A DNA stretch of 64,000 bases from Acetothermia bacterium UBA7521 (lineage in GTDB: Bacteria > Bipolaricaulota > Bipolaricaulia > Bipolaricaulales > Bipolaricaulaceae). Under the pieces are notes generated by a model, which saw nothing but the letters and a program-made list of their open reading frames with translations, had not been told where the DNA came from and made no database searches. Numbering within the stretch: the stretch's first letter is position 1; the number at the start of each line of letters is the position of its first letter. The DNA is taken from assembly GCA_002479455.1 (NCBI GenBank), contig DLNB01000028.1:5227-69226 (forward strand), given 5' to 3'. Of the stretch, positions 15,512-23,097 are shown piece by piece. The position numbers and the translations under genes are program-made.

Positions 15512-16738
15512 ATGAACCCGTTGTTTGCGGAGCGTACAAAAGCGGCGCGCCGGTCGGTGATTCGGGAGCTTCTGAAGCTCACCGAGCAGCCGAACATCAT
15601 CTCGTTCGCGGGCGGACTCCCCGATCCGGACACGTTCCCGCGGGAGTTCCTGGCCCAGGTCGCCGCGGACGAGATCCGGAACAACCCCGGCAAGACCCTT
15701 CAGTACACGACCACGGAGGGCAAGCTTCCCCTACGGGAGCCTCTGTCACGGTGGTTCGCCGAGGACGGGATGGAGTTCCCTCCCGATCACATCGTCATCA
15801 CGAGCGCCTCGCAACAAGGCCTGGATCTCGTCGCCAAGGTATTCCTCGACCCAGGAGACGTCGTTCTGGTTGGACTCCCCACGTACATCGGGGCGATCCA
15901 AGCGTTTCAGGCGATGCAAGCCAAGCTCGTCGGCGTGCCGCTGGAGGACGACGGGATGGATCTCCACGCGCTGTCGGACGCCATCACCACCGCGCGCCTC
16001 GCTGGACAGATCCCCAAGTTCATCTACGTCGTCCCCGACTTCCAGAACCCGTCGGGGATCACCTGGTCGGAGGAGAAGCGGCGCGGATTGCTCGAGATCG
16101 CCAGTCGGGAGGACCTGGTGGTTGTCGAGGACATGCCGTACCGGAAGCTGCGCTACGTCGGGAAACCGGTGCCACCGGTCGCGTCTCTCGACGAAGAGGG
16201 ACGGGTGGTCGTCCTGTTCACCTTCTCCAAGACCCTTGCCGCTGGCCTGCGCCTGGGAGCGCTGGCGGGACCCAAGGAGATCGTGGAGAAGGTTGTGACG
16301 ATGAAGCAGGCCACCGACCTCTGCACGTCCTCTCTCACCCAGCGGCTGGCCGTTCGCTTCTTCCAAGAGTACGACGTGGAGGGCCACATGCGCACGATCT
16401 GCGCCCACTACCGGAAGAAGCGGGACGCGATGCTCTCCGCCCTCGAGCGGTACATGCCCAAGGACGAGGGGATTTCGTGGACGAAGCCCGAAGGCGGCTT
16501 GTTCCTCTGGGTGCGGTTCCCGGAGCATCTGGACACAGAACAGATGCTTCCCCGCGCGATCGAGCACAAGGTGGCGTACGTGATCGGGGCGCCGTTCTTC
16601 GTGGACGGCAAGGGCCACAACACGATGCGGCTTTCGTTCTCGAGCGCCACCACCGAGCAGCTGGAAGAGGGTATCCGCAGGCTGGGCCAGGTGGTCGAGG
16701 AGGAACTGGCAAGCCTCCGCTCCCCGCAGCGCGTGTAG
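15512..16738 (+). CDS. PLP-dependent aminotransferase, class I/II (2-aminoadipate/LysN-like)
   Basis: About 408 residues. It opens with RRSVIRELLKLTEQPNIISF and the FAGGLPDPDTFP motif that marks the LysN/MocR-type class I aminotransferases; the Schiff-base lysine is in FTFSKTLAAGLRLGAL near residue 241, and the phosphate-binding Arg follows in GLRLG. YVVPDFQNPSG is the cofactor-contacting loop. Likely substrates are 2-oxoadipate, branched-chain or aromatic 2-oxoacids; I cannot choose. The ATG at 15512 has GGGAGG 6 nt upstream. It ends the rnpA-greA-lysS-PAP2 run. Confidence 0.9.
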   Translation: MNPLFAERTKAARRSVIRELLKLTEQPNIISFAGGLPDPDTFPREFLAQVAADEIRNNPGKTLQYTTTEGKLPLREPLSRWFAEDGMEFPPDHIVITSASQQGLDLVAKVFLDPGDVVLVGLPTYIGAIQAFQAMQAKLVGVPLEDDGMDLHALSDAITTARLAGQIPKFIYVVPDFQNPSGITWSEEKRRGLLEIASREDLVVVEDMPYRKLRYVGKPVPPVASLDEEGRVVVLFTFSKTLAAGLRLGALAGPKEIVEKVVTMKQATDLCTSSLTQRLAVRFFQEYDVEGHMRTICAHYRKKRDAMLSALERYMPKDEGISWTKPEGGLFLWVRFPEHLDTEQMLPRAIEHKVAYVIGAPFFVDGKGHNTMRLSFSSATTEQLEEGIRRLGQVVEEELASLRSPQRV

Positions 16739-16797
16739 GCCCCCCAGTTGGAGCGAGACGAAGCCAGTTAGCCGGATACCCGTCCGGGCCTCCTGGC

Positions 16798-17256
16798 TCA
16801 GATCAGAGGAGCTTGAGCCCTCTCTTCTTGGGTGCTGCCACCGCCGGCCCCGTCTGCCCGAAAGGGCGCCGGGTCCACAACTGCGCCGAACTCCTCTTCG
16901 GCCATCTGAAGCAGCAACGTGCGATGGCAAGGCTTGTCGTCTCCTTCATAGCAGATCAGGAAGATGTCGCGCTCCCTGGCACGGCTCGCGAGTTCCTTCA
17001 GCCGCGCGAGTGCCCGGGGGTCTCCCTTGATCTGGGCTCGAAAACGCCTCTCGTAATCACTCTTCTCCCACGCATAGTGCACAACGCTTTCGTAACCGCA
17101 GCCGCGAGCGAAGTGTTTCTTATGCTTGTTGAAGTCGTTGAGAAGCGTCTCGGTTGGGGCAAGCTCATCGTTGCCTCGACCGCGCATCACAAGCACTACC
17201 TCGGTCTCGGCGGGCAACTTGCTTTTCATGCTGAGATAGGTCTGCCTCAAAGCCAT
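16798..17256 (-). CDS. DUF488-like protein
   Basis: A 152-residue protein. The segment DIFLICYEGDDKPCHRTLL matches the C-terminal signature of DUF488 proteins (CxE...CHR), and a beta/alpha fold is evident. The biochemical role of DUF488 is not established. Its ATG at 17256 lies inside the end of the upstream gene (10-bp overlap), so the two are co-translated. The C-terminal 25 residues are Gly/Ser-rich and look disordered. Confidence 0.75.
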   Translation of the reverse strand: MALRQTYLSMKSKLPAETEVVLVMRGRGNDELAPTETLLNDFNKHKKHFARGCGYESVVHYAWEKSDYERRFRAQIKGDPRALARLKELASRARERDIFLICYEGDDKPCHRTLLLQMAEEEFGAVVDPAPFRADGAGGGSTQEERAQAPLI

Positions 17257-17972
17257 ATCTCCACCTCGTTAACCACGTGCACACCAGCGACAATCAGCCA
17301 GTAGTACTCCTCGTATAGGGCTGAGAGGCTCACCACCGAGTACAGGCGTGCGTCAGGAAGGCTCTGTCTCAGCAGATCTTCGTTCACACTCCACCCTGGC
17401 CAGCGTGCTCGTGCAAACTCCAACCACCGGGGGCACGTGCACTTGGGCCCCGCTGAGCCAACAGCTACGCGCTCCTCCTGCAGGGTCGAGCGCTCCCCTC
17501 TGGTGTGGCGTGTACCCGGAATCGTTGAGGTGAAAAGAAACCTCGCCCCATCCACTCTGTCCTCTCGATAGGAGAAGGAATCTGGTCTTACAACGAACAG
17601 CGACCTGTTGCCACCTTTGAGCTCTGTCGCCAAGTCGGAACTGCAAGCCTTCTCTAAGATCTGCAGCTTATCAGCTGACGAAACAGGCCCACTCCCACGG
17701 CCGATCTCCACAAGGGGCCGATCCTCTGCGTGGTAGCCTAACGGATCTTCATCGGGATTGCGGGGCTGTGAACTCCCCAGAACCAATTGGTGTATGTGAT
17801 TCGGCTTGAACTGAGCTGCCTGATCTGCAAACACGCACCTGTACCCGCGGACCACGGGGCGAACCCAGGAGCCGGTGTTGACGTCAAGGCCGGCAACACA
17901 GTGGGCTTCACTCTGCATGACAGCGATCGCGAGAGGAAGGAAGCTTACCCGCTGAACTCGATCGTAACCCAA
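17247..17972 (-). CDS. Dual-OB (DuOB)-like protein
   Basis: A 241-residue protein. The N-terminal stretch SEAHCVAGLDVNTGSWVRPV is characteristic of proteins annotated as 'dual OB domain-containing', in which an OB-like fold begins with a (K/H)CVAGLD..TG.W(I/V)RPV motif; a second OB-like half follows after residue 110. A cysteine pair CTCPRW occurs near residue 185. OB folds usually bind nucleic acid, but no function is established. It overlaps the DUF488 gene by 10 bp. AT-richer stretches suggest a horizontally acquired pair. Confidence 0.65.
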   Translation of the reverse strand: MGYDRVQRVSFLPLAIAVMQSEAHCVAGLDVNTGSWVRPVVRGYRCVFADQAAQFKPNHIHQLVLGSSQPRNPDEDPLGYHAEDRPLVEIGRGSGPVSSADKLQILEKACSSDLATELKGGNRSLFVVRPDSFSYREDRVDGARFLFTSTIPGTRHTRGERSTLQEERVAVGSAGPKCTCPRWLEFARARWPGWSVNEDLLRQSLPDARLYSVVSLSALYEEYYWLIVAGVHVVNEVEIWL

Positions 17973-17998
17973 CGTCCTCTCCTCCAGGCAAGGCCGCG

Positions 17999-19102
17999 TT
18001 AGACGACGGCCTGTTCAGTTTCCTTGTCGAAGATGTGCAGCCGCTCCATCATCGCCACGAACGTGACTTCCTGTCGGGGCTGGATGGAAAGATGGGGGTC
18101 GAGCTTGGCCACGATCTCGTCTCCGGCGCAGTCGGCGTACACGATGAGCTCGTCGCCGAGGGGCTCGCGCACCCGCACCTTGCTCGTGAACACGTGCCCA
18201 GGCCGCTCCTCCCGCACCATCTCCGGAGTGCGAACGTCCTCCGGCCGCAGACCAAACACCACGTCTCTGCCCGCGTAGCTCCGCAGCTCAGCCGACGCTC
18301 TATCTTCCGGGACGACGAGGTTGAACCCTTTGCCCTGGACGTGGAGCCGTCCATTCTCGGAGACGAGGCGCGCGTCGAGGAAGTTCATCGGCGGGGAACC
18401 GATGAACCCGGCCACGAACATGTTCGCCGGGCGGTCGTAGATCGTCTGCGGGTCGTCGTACTGCATCACCACGCCGTCCTTCATCACCGCCACCCGCTGT
18501 CCCAGGGTCATCGCCTCGACCTGGTCGTGGGTCACGTACACGGTGGTCGTCTTCAAGCGGAGGTGGAGCTCGGCCAACTCGGCCCTCATCCGCACGCGGA
18601 GCTTGGCGTCGAGGTTGGAGAGGGGCTCGTCGAACAGGAACACCTTCGGGTCGCGGACGATGGCCCGCCCGAGGGCCACCCGCTGCCTCTGCCCGCCGGA
18701 GAGCTCGCGCGGCTTGGACTTGAGCTTCTCTGTGATCCCGAGGAGCTCGGCGGCATCGCGAACCCGCTGCTCGATCTCCTTCTTCGGAATCTTCCGAAGC
18801 TTCAGCCCGAACGCCATGTTGTTGTACACGTCCATGTGCGGGTACAGGGCGTAGTTCTGGAAGACCATGGCGATGTCGCGGTCTTTGGGCGGGACGTCGT
18901 TCACGCGGCGCTCGCCGATGAAGATGTCACCACCGGTGGCATCTTCAAGGCCGGCCACCATGCGCAGACTGGTCGTCTTCCCACATCCTGACGGCCCCAC
19001 GAGCACGACGAACTCTCCGTCGCGGACCTCGAGGGTCACCCGATCCACCGCCGTGAAGTTCCCGAACTTCTTTGTGACCTCGCTCAGCCGAACCTCTGCC
19101 AT
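17999..19102 (-). CDS. Sugar ABC transporter ATPase, MalK/MsmK/UgpC family
   Basis: A 367-residue protein. Walker A GPSGCGKTTSLRMVAGLED near residue 37, the Q-loop VFQNYALYPHM, signature LSGGQRQRVALGRAIVRDP, Walker B FLFDEPLSNLDA, and a C-terminal TOBE/regulatory domain (FGLRPEDVR) from about 240. MalK-type ATPases drive CUT1 sugar importers and often serve several permeases. No permease is adjacent, but the CUT1 operon at 54-57 kb lacks an ATPase, so this is its likely partner. ATG at 19102 follows GAGGAGGT. Confidence 0.93.
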   Translation of the reverse strand: MAEVRLSEVTKKFGNFTAVDRVTLEVRDGEFVVLVGPSGCGKTTSLRMVAGLEDATGGDIFIGERRVNDVPPKDRDIAMVFQNYALYPHMDVYNNMAFGLKLRKIPKKEIEQRVRDAAELLGITEKLKSKPRELSGGQRQRVALGRAIVRDPKVFLFDEPLSNLDAKLRVRMRAELAELHLRLKTTTVYVTHDQVEAMTLGQRVAVMKDGVVMQYDDPQTIYDRPANMFVAGFIGSPPMNFLDARLVSENGRLHVQGKGFNLVVPEDRASAELRSYAGRDVVFGLRPEDVRTPEMVREERPGHVFTSKVRVREPLGDELIVYADCAGDEIVAKLDPHLSIQPRQEVTFVAMMERLHIFDKETEQAVV

Positions 19103-19177
19103 ACCCGACCTCCTCGTGCCCTTCTTTCAGCGCGAAGCACGTCCAGCATAGCCATCCCGGACGCTTGGCGCAACAGA

Positions 19178-19456
19178 TCACCCCCCGCTGATCGGGGGGA
19201 AGAACGTGAGCGTATCGCCGAGGGCGAGAGGCGTAGCGAGTCCCTGGAGGTGGGCCACGTTGCGCCCGTTTACGAACACATGGAGGTGATCCCGCAGCAC
19301 CTCGCCCACAAAGAGAAGATCCCGCAGGACGGTCTTCTGGTCAGCCAATCTCTGCAGCGCCTTACCGCAGTCTGTACCCTCCGGGAGGTCGAGCTCAAGG
19401 CGCTCTACCCCTGAGGCCGCGCGAAACTCCCCGAACAGCTTGACGGTGACCCGCAC
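19178..19456 (-). CDS. moaD: MoaD/ThiS-family sulfur carrier
   Basis: A 92-residue ubiquitin-fold protein ending in the required Gly-Gly (TFFPPISGG), which is adenylated and thiocarboxylated by an E1-like partner. VKLFGEFRAASGVERLELDL and HVFVNGRNVAHLQGLATPL are typical of MoaD. It probably donates sulfur to molybdopterin, needed by the two tungstopterin AORs in this window, although ThiS-like or other roles are possible. The start is GTG at 19456, 19 nt after the rarA stop, with no clear ribosome site. A GC-rich palindrome at the 3' end codes for the last residues. Confidence 0.8.
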   Translation of the reverse strand: MRVTVKLFGEFRAASGVERLELDLPEGTDCGKALQRLADQKTVLRDLLFVGEVLRDHLHVFVNGRNVAHLQGLATPLALGDTLTFFPPISGG

Positions 19457-19475
19457 GGCCTGAGTATAGGCGAAC

Positions 19476-20786
19476 TTACGCCCCCGTCCCGGGCTTGGCC
19501 CGGCTGCGGATGAGCGTCCGCAGCGCCTGGAGCCGTTTCGTGATCCGCCCCTCCCATCCCGCGTCCTTCGGGCGGTAGTACTCCCGATCCCGTAACCCCT
19601 CAGGCAGACTGGGCATCGGGGCCACCCGTTCCGGCTCGTCGTGGGCGTATCGGTACCCACTCCCGTAGCCAAGTCCCTTCATCGTGTCCGTGACCGGATT
19701 GCAGAGGTGCAGTGGCACCGGCTCGTTGACCGTCTTCTCGACGTCGCGCTTTACCTCGCCGTGGGCGAGGTAGAGGGCGTTCGACTTCGGGGCCAGCGCG
19801 AGGTAGGCCGCGGCTTGAACGATCGCTAATGCGCACTCCGGCATCCCCACCTGCTCCACGGCCTGGGCTGCCGCCACGGTGAGGGGCAGGGCATCGGGGT
19901 CCGCCAACCCTACGTCCTCGCTCGCCATCCGCACCAGGCGCCGGGCGACGTACCGCGGGTCCTCCCCGGACTCGAGCATCCGCACCAACCAGTACAGGGT
20001 CGCGTCCACATCGGAGTTGCGGACCGACTTGTGGAGCGCTGAGATGAGGTTGTAGTGCTCTTCTCCCGCCCGGTCGTAGCGAGGAGCCTTCTTACCCACC
20101 GCCTCCGCCACCTGGGTGAGCGAGAGATCTCCTTGGCCGAGTGCCCCCACCGCCGTCTCCAGAGCGGTGAGAAGCCGCCGCGCATCTCCGTCGGCGTGGA
20201 GGATGAGGAATTCGGCTGCTTCAGACTGGAGCGTGACCTCCCCGCGGCATCCCCGTTCATCGGCCAGCGCCCGCTGGAGAAGGAAGCGGAGGTCGTCCTC
20301 GGAGAGCGGTTCGAACACGAACAGTTGGGACCGGGAGAGGAGGGCAGAACGAAGGGCGAACGATGGGTTCTCGGTGGTGGCACCGATGAACAGGATCGCT
20401 CCCTCCTCCAGGAACGGCAGAAGCACGTCCTGCTGGGCGCGGTTCCAGCGGTGGACCTCGTCCAGAAACAGGAGGTCTCGCTGCCCCGCCCGCTGCCACA
20501 TCTCCCGCGACGACACAAGCGCCTCGCGGACCTCGGTCACCGTGGCCAGCGCTGCCGAGCGCTGGACGAACCGCGCTCCCCACCGCGTGGCGATGAGCCG
20601 GCCAACCGTGGTTTTCCCCGTGCCCGGCGGTCCCCAGAACACGAGAGGGACGCCCACACCCCCCTCGATGAGCGCCCGCAGGGGCCCCTTCTCCCCCAAG
20701 AGACGCCTTTGCCCCACCACCTCACCGAGGTCGCGCGGCCGCAACCGCTCCGCCAGCGGTGCCCGACCTTTCCACAGGCCGTCCAT
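19476..20786 (-). CDS. rarA: Replication-associated recombination protein A (AAA ATPase)
   Basis: A 436-residue AAA+ protein. LAERLRPRDLGEVVGQRRLL opens the clamp-loader-like domain; Walker A is GPPGTGKTTVGR near residue 53, Walker B LLFLDEVHRWNRAQQD, sensor 1 IGATTENPSF, followed by the MgsA C-terminal domain (SDVDATLYWLVRMLESGEDP; LALAPKSNALYLA). RarA/MgsA acts at stalled replication forks. It is transcribed away from the tRNA cluster, and moaD follows 19 nt downstream on the same strand. Confidence 0.93.
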   Translation of the reverse strand: MDGLWKGRAPLAERLRPRDLGEVVGQRRLLGEKGPLRALIEGGVGVPLVFWGPPGTGKTTVGRLIATRWGARFVQRSAALATVTEVREALVSSREMWQRAGQRDLLFLDEVHRWNRAQQDVLLPFLEEGAILFIGATTENPSFALRSALLSRSQLFVFEPLSEDDLRFLLQRALADERGCRGEVTLQSEAAEFLILHADGDARRLLTALETAVGALGQGDLSLTQVAEAVGKKAPRYDRAGEEHYNLISALHKSVRNSDVDATLYWLVRMLESGEDPRYVARRLVRMASEDVGLADPDALPLTVAAAQAVEQVGMPECALAIVQAAAYLALAPKSNALYLAHGEVKRDVEKTVNEPVPLHLCNPVTDTMKGLGYGSGYRYAHDEPERVAPMPSLPEGLRDREYYRPKDAGWEGRITKRLQALRTLIRSRAKPGTGA

Positions 20787-20847
20787 GCTGTTCCATTGTA
20801 CTGCCTTGACGCAGCCATCCTACCGCCCGTAAGATCCCGTCACACGT

Positions 20848-20908
20848 CGGCAAGTCAAAAGTCCGGCAAGCCGCGCCGTTCGACTTGAGACTTTGGACTT
20901 GCGACTGT
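20848..20908. repeat. Periodic-arm hairpin (AAGTC type) before the tRNA cluster
   Basis: The left arm contains GGCAAGTCAAAAGTCCGGCA and the right arm contains CGACTTGAGACTTTGGACTT followed by GCGAC. Each arm is a short tandem of 7-8 nt AAGTC words and the arms are reverse-complementary with mismatches. Two further copies with the same word separate the next tRNA genes. Confidence 0.75.
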
Positions 20909-20916
20909 GGTTTCCC

Positions 20917-20992
20917 GGGTCGTTAGCTCAGTCGGCAGAGCAGCGGACTCTTAATCCGCGGGCCGGGGGTTCGAATCCTCCACGACCCACCA
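20917..20992 (+). tRNA. tRNA-Lys (CTT)
   Basis: The acceptor stem GGGTCGT/ACGACCC (20917-20923 with 20982-20988) encloses a D-arm, an anticodon stem GCGGA/TCCGC with loop CTCTTAA (anticodon CTT), and a T-arm with GTTCGAATC. The discriminator is A at 20989 and CCA is encoded (20990-20992). Confidence 0.95.
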
Positions 20993-21102
20993 AGACAGTC
21001 GCCAGTCAACGAGTCACAAGTCGACAAGTCGCAGCCCGTTGCACCCTGTTCTCGGCTTCCGCGACTTCCCGACTTGCGACGTGTGGACTGGGGACTGTGG
21101 TA
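20993..21102. repeat. Periodic-arm hairpin (AAGTC type) between two tRNA-Lys genes
   Basis: This nearly fills the spacer. The left arm is GACAGTCGCCAGTCAACGAG then TCACAAGTCGACAAGTCGC; the right arm, read in reverse complement, gives CAGTCCCCAGTCCACACGTC then GCAAGTCGGGAAGTCGC. The arms pair along about 38 positions, with five to six AGTC words at roughly 7-8 nt spacing. Confidence 0.8.
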
Positions 21103-21104
21103 GC

Positions 21105-21177
21105 GGGTCGTTAGCTCAGTCGGTAGAGCACCGGCCTTTTAAGCCGGGAGTCGCAGGTTCGATTCCTGCACGACCCA
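21105..21177 (+). tRNA. tRNA-Lys (TTT)
   Basis: Acceptor stem GGGTCGT/ACGACCC (21105-21111 with 21170-21176), anticodon stem CCGGC/GCCGG with loop CTTTTAA (anticodon TTT), T-arm with GGTTCGATTCC. The discriminator is A at 21177; the CCA is not encoded, unlike the preceding tRNA-Lys. Confidence 0.95.
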
Positions 21178-21180
21178 TAA

Positions 21181-21288
21181 GGGCAGTCGGGAAGACAGTC
21201 ACAGGTCACCAAGTTACAAGTCGGCTTAGTTTGGCAGTGTTCGTTCGGACTTGTAGACTTGGGACTTGGCGACTTGCGACTGTGTGTT
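21181..21288. repeat. Periodic-arm hairpin (AAGTC type) between tRNA-Lys and tRNA-Glu
   Basis: The left arm GCAGTCGGGAAGACAGTCAC then AGGTCACCAAGTTACAAGTC; the right arm in reverse complement gives ACAGTCGCAAGTCGCCAAGT then CCCAAGTCTACAAGTC. Same architecture and same word as the hairpins at 20848 and 20993, but the three are not simple copies of one another. Confidence 0.8.
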
Positions 21289-21291
21289 CCG

Positions 21292-21363
21292 TCCCCGTCG
21301 TCCAGTGGTCTAGGATACCGGGCTTTCAATCCGGCGACGGGGGTTCGAATCCCCCCGGGGACA
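21292..21363 (+). tRNA. tRNA-Glu (TTC)
   Basis: The acceptor stem GTCCCCG/CGGGGAC (21292-21298 with 21356-21362), an anticodon loop CTTTCAA (anticodon TTC), and a T-loop TTCGAAT identify tRNA-Glu. The discriminator is A at 21363; no CCA is encoded (the following bases are CTT). Confidence 0.93.
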
Positions 21364-21397
21364 CTTGCCGCACTTGGTGGGAGGGGGGTACACTCCA

Positions 21398-21469
21398 GGG
21401 CGAGTAGCTCAGTGGTAGAGCATCCGGCTTACATCCGGAAGGCCAGAGGTTCGATCCCTCTCTCGCCCA
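21398..21469 (+). tRNA. tRNA-Val (TAC)
   Basis: Acceptor stem GGGCGAG/CTCGCCC (21398-21404 with 21462-21468), anticodon stem TCCGG/CCGGA with loop CTTACAT (anticodon TAC), T-loop TTCGATC. Discriminator A at 21469; CCA is not encoded. Confidence 0.94.
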
Positions 21470-21480
21470 GTTGTGGTTTT

Positions 21481-21559
21481 GGGGACGTGGTCTAGGCTGG
21501 ACTAGGACACCGGATTGTCACTCCGGAGACCGCGGGTTCAAATCCCGTCGTCCCCGCCA
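21481..21559 (+). tRNA. tRNA-Asp (GTC)
   Basis: Acceptor stem GGGGACG/CGTCCCC (21481-21487 with 21549-21555), anticodon stem CCGGA/TCCGG with loop TTGTCAC (anticodon GTC), T-loop TTCAAAT. Discriminator G at 21556, as expected for tRNA-Asp, and CCA encoded at 21557-21559. It begins 11 nt after tRNA-Val. Confidence 0.94.
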
Positions 21560-21564
21560 GAAAG

Positions 21565-21643
21565 GCGGTTACCGGTTCGTCGGTTACCGGTTCTACCAGT
21601 TCACGGTTTCAACCGCGCAACCGACAACCTGGAACCGGTTGTC
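21565..21643. repeat. Periodic-arm hairpin (ACCGGTT type) between tRNA-Asp and tRNA-Phe
   Basis: The left half carries GGTTACCGGTTCGTCGGTTA then CCGGTTCTACCAG; the right half CAACCGCGCAACCGACAACC then TGGAACCGGTT. The arms are reverse-complementary and made of GGTTACC/ACCGGTT words. It has the same architecture as the AAGTC hairpins in the neighbouring spacers but a different word. Confidence 0.75.
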
Positions 21644-21644
21644 C

Positions 21645-21720
21645 GGCGAGGTAGCTCAGGTGGTAGAGCACACGGCTGAAAACCGTGGTGTCCCCAGTTC
21701 AACTCTGGGCCTCGCCACCA
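21645..21720 (+). tRNA. tRNA-Phe (GAA)
   Basis: Acceptor stem GGCGAGG/CCTCGCC (21645-21651 with 21710-21716), anticodon stem CACGG/CCGTG with loop CTGAAAA (anticodon GAA), T-loop TTCAACT. Discriminator A at 21717 and encoded CCA at 21718-21720. dnaA starts 48 nt downstream. Confidence 0.95.
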
Positions 21721-21768
21721 CATCGCACGTTGACCGCTCTTCGGGGGCGAGGTAGGCTGAGGGAGTCC

Positions 21769-23097
21769 ATGGGGCACACCGCGGAGGAGATCTGGGGGAA
21801 AGCGAAGGCCCTTCTTGTCAAGGAGATCCCCCCCGCAAACTTCGCCGCCTGGATCGCCGACGCCCACGCCAGGAGCGCCGACGAGGAAACCCTTGTTCTG
21901 GAAGTGCCGTCTGTCCTTGCCAAGGGAGGCATTGAACGGCGCTACCGCTCGCTCGTGGAGCGGGTGGTGGAGGGCGTTGCCGGGCATCCACTCGAACTTC
22001 GGGTCCTCGTGGCTGAACCGTCTCCCGTCGCCCCCCAGCTGGACCCCCAGTTCGTCCGCCGCTACCACGGCTCACTTCCACTGAACCAGGAGTACACGTT
22101 CGCCACGTTCGTCCAGGGCAAGAACTCCCAACTCGCGTTCGCCGCCGCCCAGGCCGTAGCCGAGGCCCCGGCCCGCGCTTACAACCCTCTGTTCATCTAC
22201 GGCAACGTGGGCCTGGGGAAGACCCACCTCCTCCACGCCATCGGGGCGCACGCCCTTGCCACGCCCACCGACTCCACGGTGGTGTACACAACCTCGGAGC
22301 GGTTCGCGATCGAGCTCATCCAGTCCATCGGCGCCAACACGACGGAACAGTTCCGCGCAAAGTACCGCTCGGTCGACGTCCTCCTCATCGACGATGTCCA
22401 CTTCCTCAAGAACAAGGAGGGGACTCAAGAGGAGCTGTTCCACACCTTCAACGAGCTGTACGGCAACGGGAAGCAGATCGTGCTCTCCTCCGATCGCTCG
22501 CCCGACGACCTCCAAGGGCTCCAAGACCGCCTCGTCTCGCGGTTCCGCTGGGGGCTCGTGGCCGACATTCAAACCCCCGACTTCGAGACCCGGTCGGCAA
22601 TCCTGCGCGAAAAGGCCCGCCGCCGTGGGCTGGAGGTCCCGGACGAGGTGGTCGACCTCATCGCCTCACGGATCACAACGAACGTCCGTGACCTCGAAGG
22701 AGCGCTCATTCGGGCGTTGGCCTACGCCGAGCTGTGCCAGGGCCCTGTCACCCCGGCGATGCTCGACGAAATCCTCCCCAAGGAGGACCTGTCCAGGAAA
22801 CTCACCGTGGAAGCGATCAAAGCCGAGGTGGCCGCCGCGTACCGGATCCCGGTGAACGAGATCGAGAGCCCTTCGAGAAAGAAGGAACTCGTCCATGCCC
22901 GTCAAATCGCGATCTACCTGTCCCGCGAACTCACGGAAACTTCCTTTCCTTCCCTGGGCCGATCGTTCGGTGGACGCGACCACACCACGATCATGCACTC
23001 CTACCAGAAGATGCAGGAGCTGCTCCGCCAAATACCCCTCCTCCGCAGCGAGATCGAGTCCCTCCGCTCGACGATACTGAATAAGTACGGCCCGTGA
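21769..23097 (+). CDS. dnaA: Chromosomal replication initiator DnaA
   Basis: About 442 residues. Domain I spans roughly 1-85; the AAA+ domain has NPLFIYGNVGLGKTHLLHA (Walker A), LLIDDVHFLKNKEGTQEELF (Walker B) and SSDRSPDDLQGL; the DNA-binding domain IV ends with SLGRSFGGRDHTTIMHS, which recognises DnaA boxes. Domain II is nearly absent, giving a short DnaA. The ATG at 21769 follows GAGGGAG; an in-frame upstream start at 21685 would lie inside the tRNA gene. The region just downstream carries DnaA-box-like sequences and is the probable origin. Confidence 0.96.
   Translation: MGHTAEEIWGKAKALLVKEIPPANFAAWIADAHARSADEETLVLEVPSVLAKGGIERRYRSLVERVVEGVAGHPLELRVLVAEPSPVAPQLDPQFVRRYHGSLPLNQEYTFATFVQGKNSQLAFAAAQAVAEAPARAYNPLFIYGNVGLGKTHLLHAIGAHALATPTDSTVVYTTSERFAIELIQSIGANTTEQFRAKYRSVDVLLIDDVHFLKNKEGTQEELFHTFNELYGNGKQIVLSSDRSPDDLQGLQDRLVSRFRWGLVADIQTPDFETRSAILREKARRRGLEVPDEVVDLIASRITTNVRDLEGALIRALAYAELCQGPVTPAMLDEILPKEDLSRKLTVEAIKAEVAAAYRIPVNEIESPSRKKELVHARQIAIYLSRELTETSFPSLGRSFGGRDHTTIMHSYQKMQELLRQIPLLRSEIESLRSTILNKYGP

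Noticed and set aside
15746..16930. Minus-strand frame of about 394 codons opposite the aminotransferase
   Set aside because: Shadow of the PLP-enzyme gene; His/Arg/Leu-rich composition typical of antisense translation in GC-rich DNA.
20848..21643. CRISPR array in the tRNA spacers
   Set aside because: The repeated AAGTC words are far too short and degenerate for CRISPR repeats, there are no unique spacers of constant length, no cas genes are nearby, and the words occur in inverted arms interrupted by tRNA genes.
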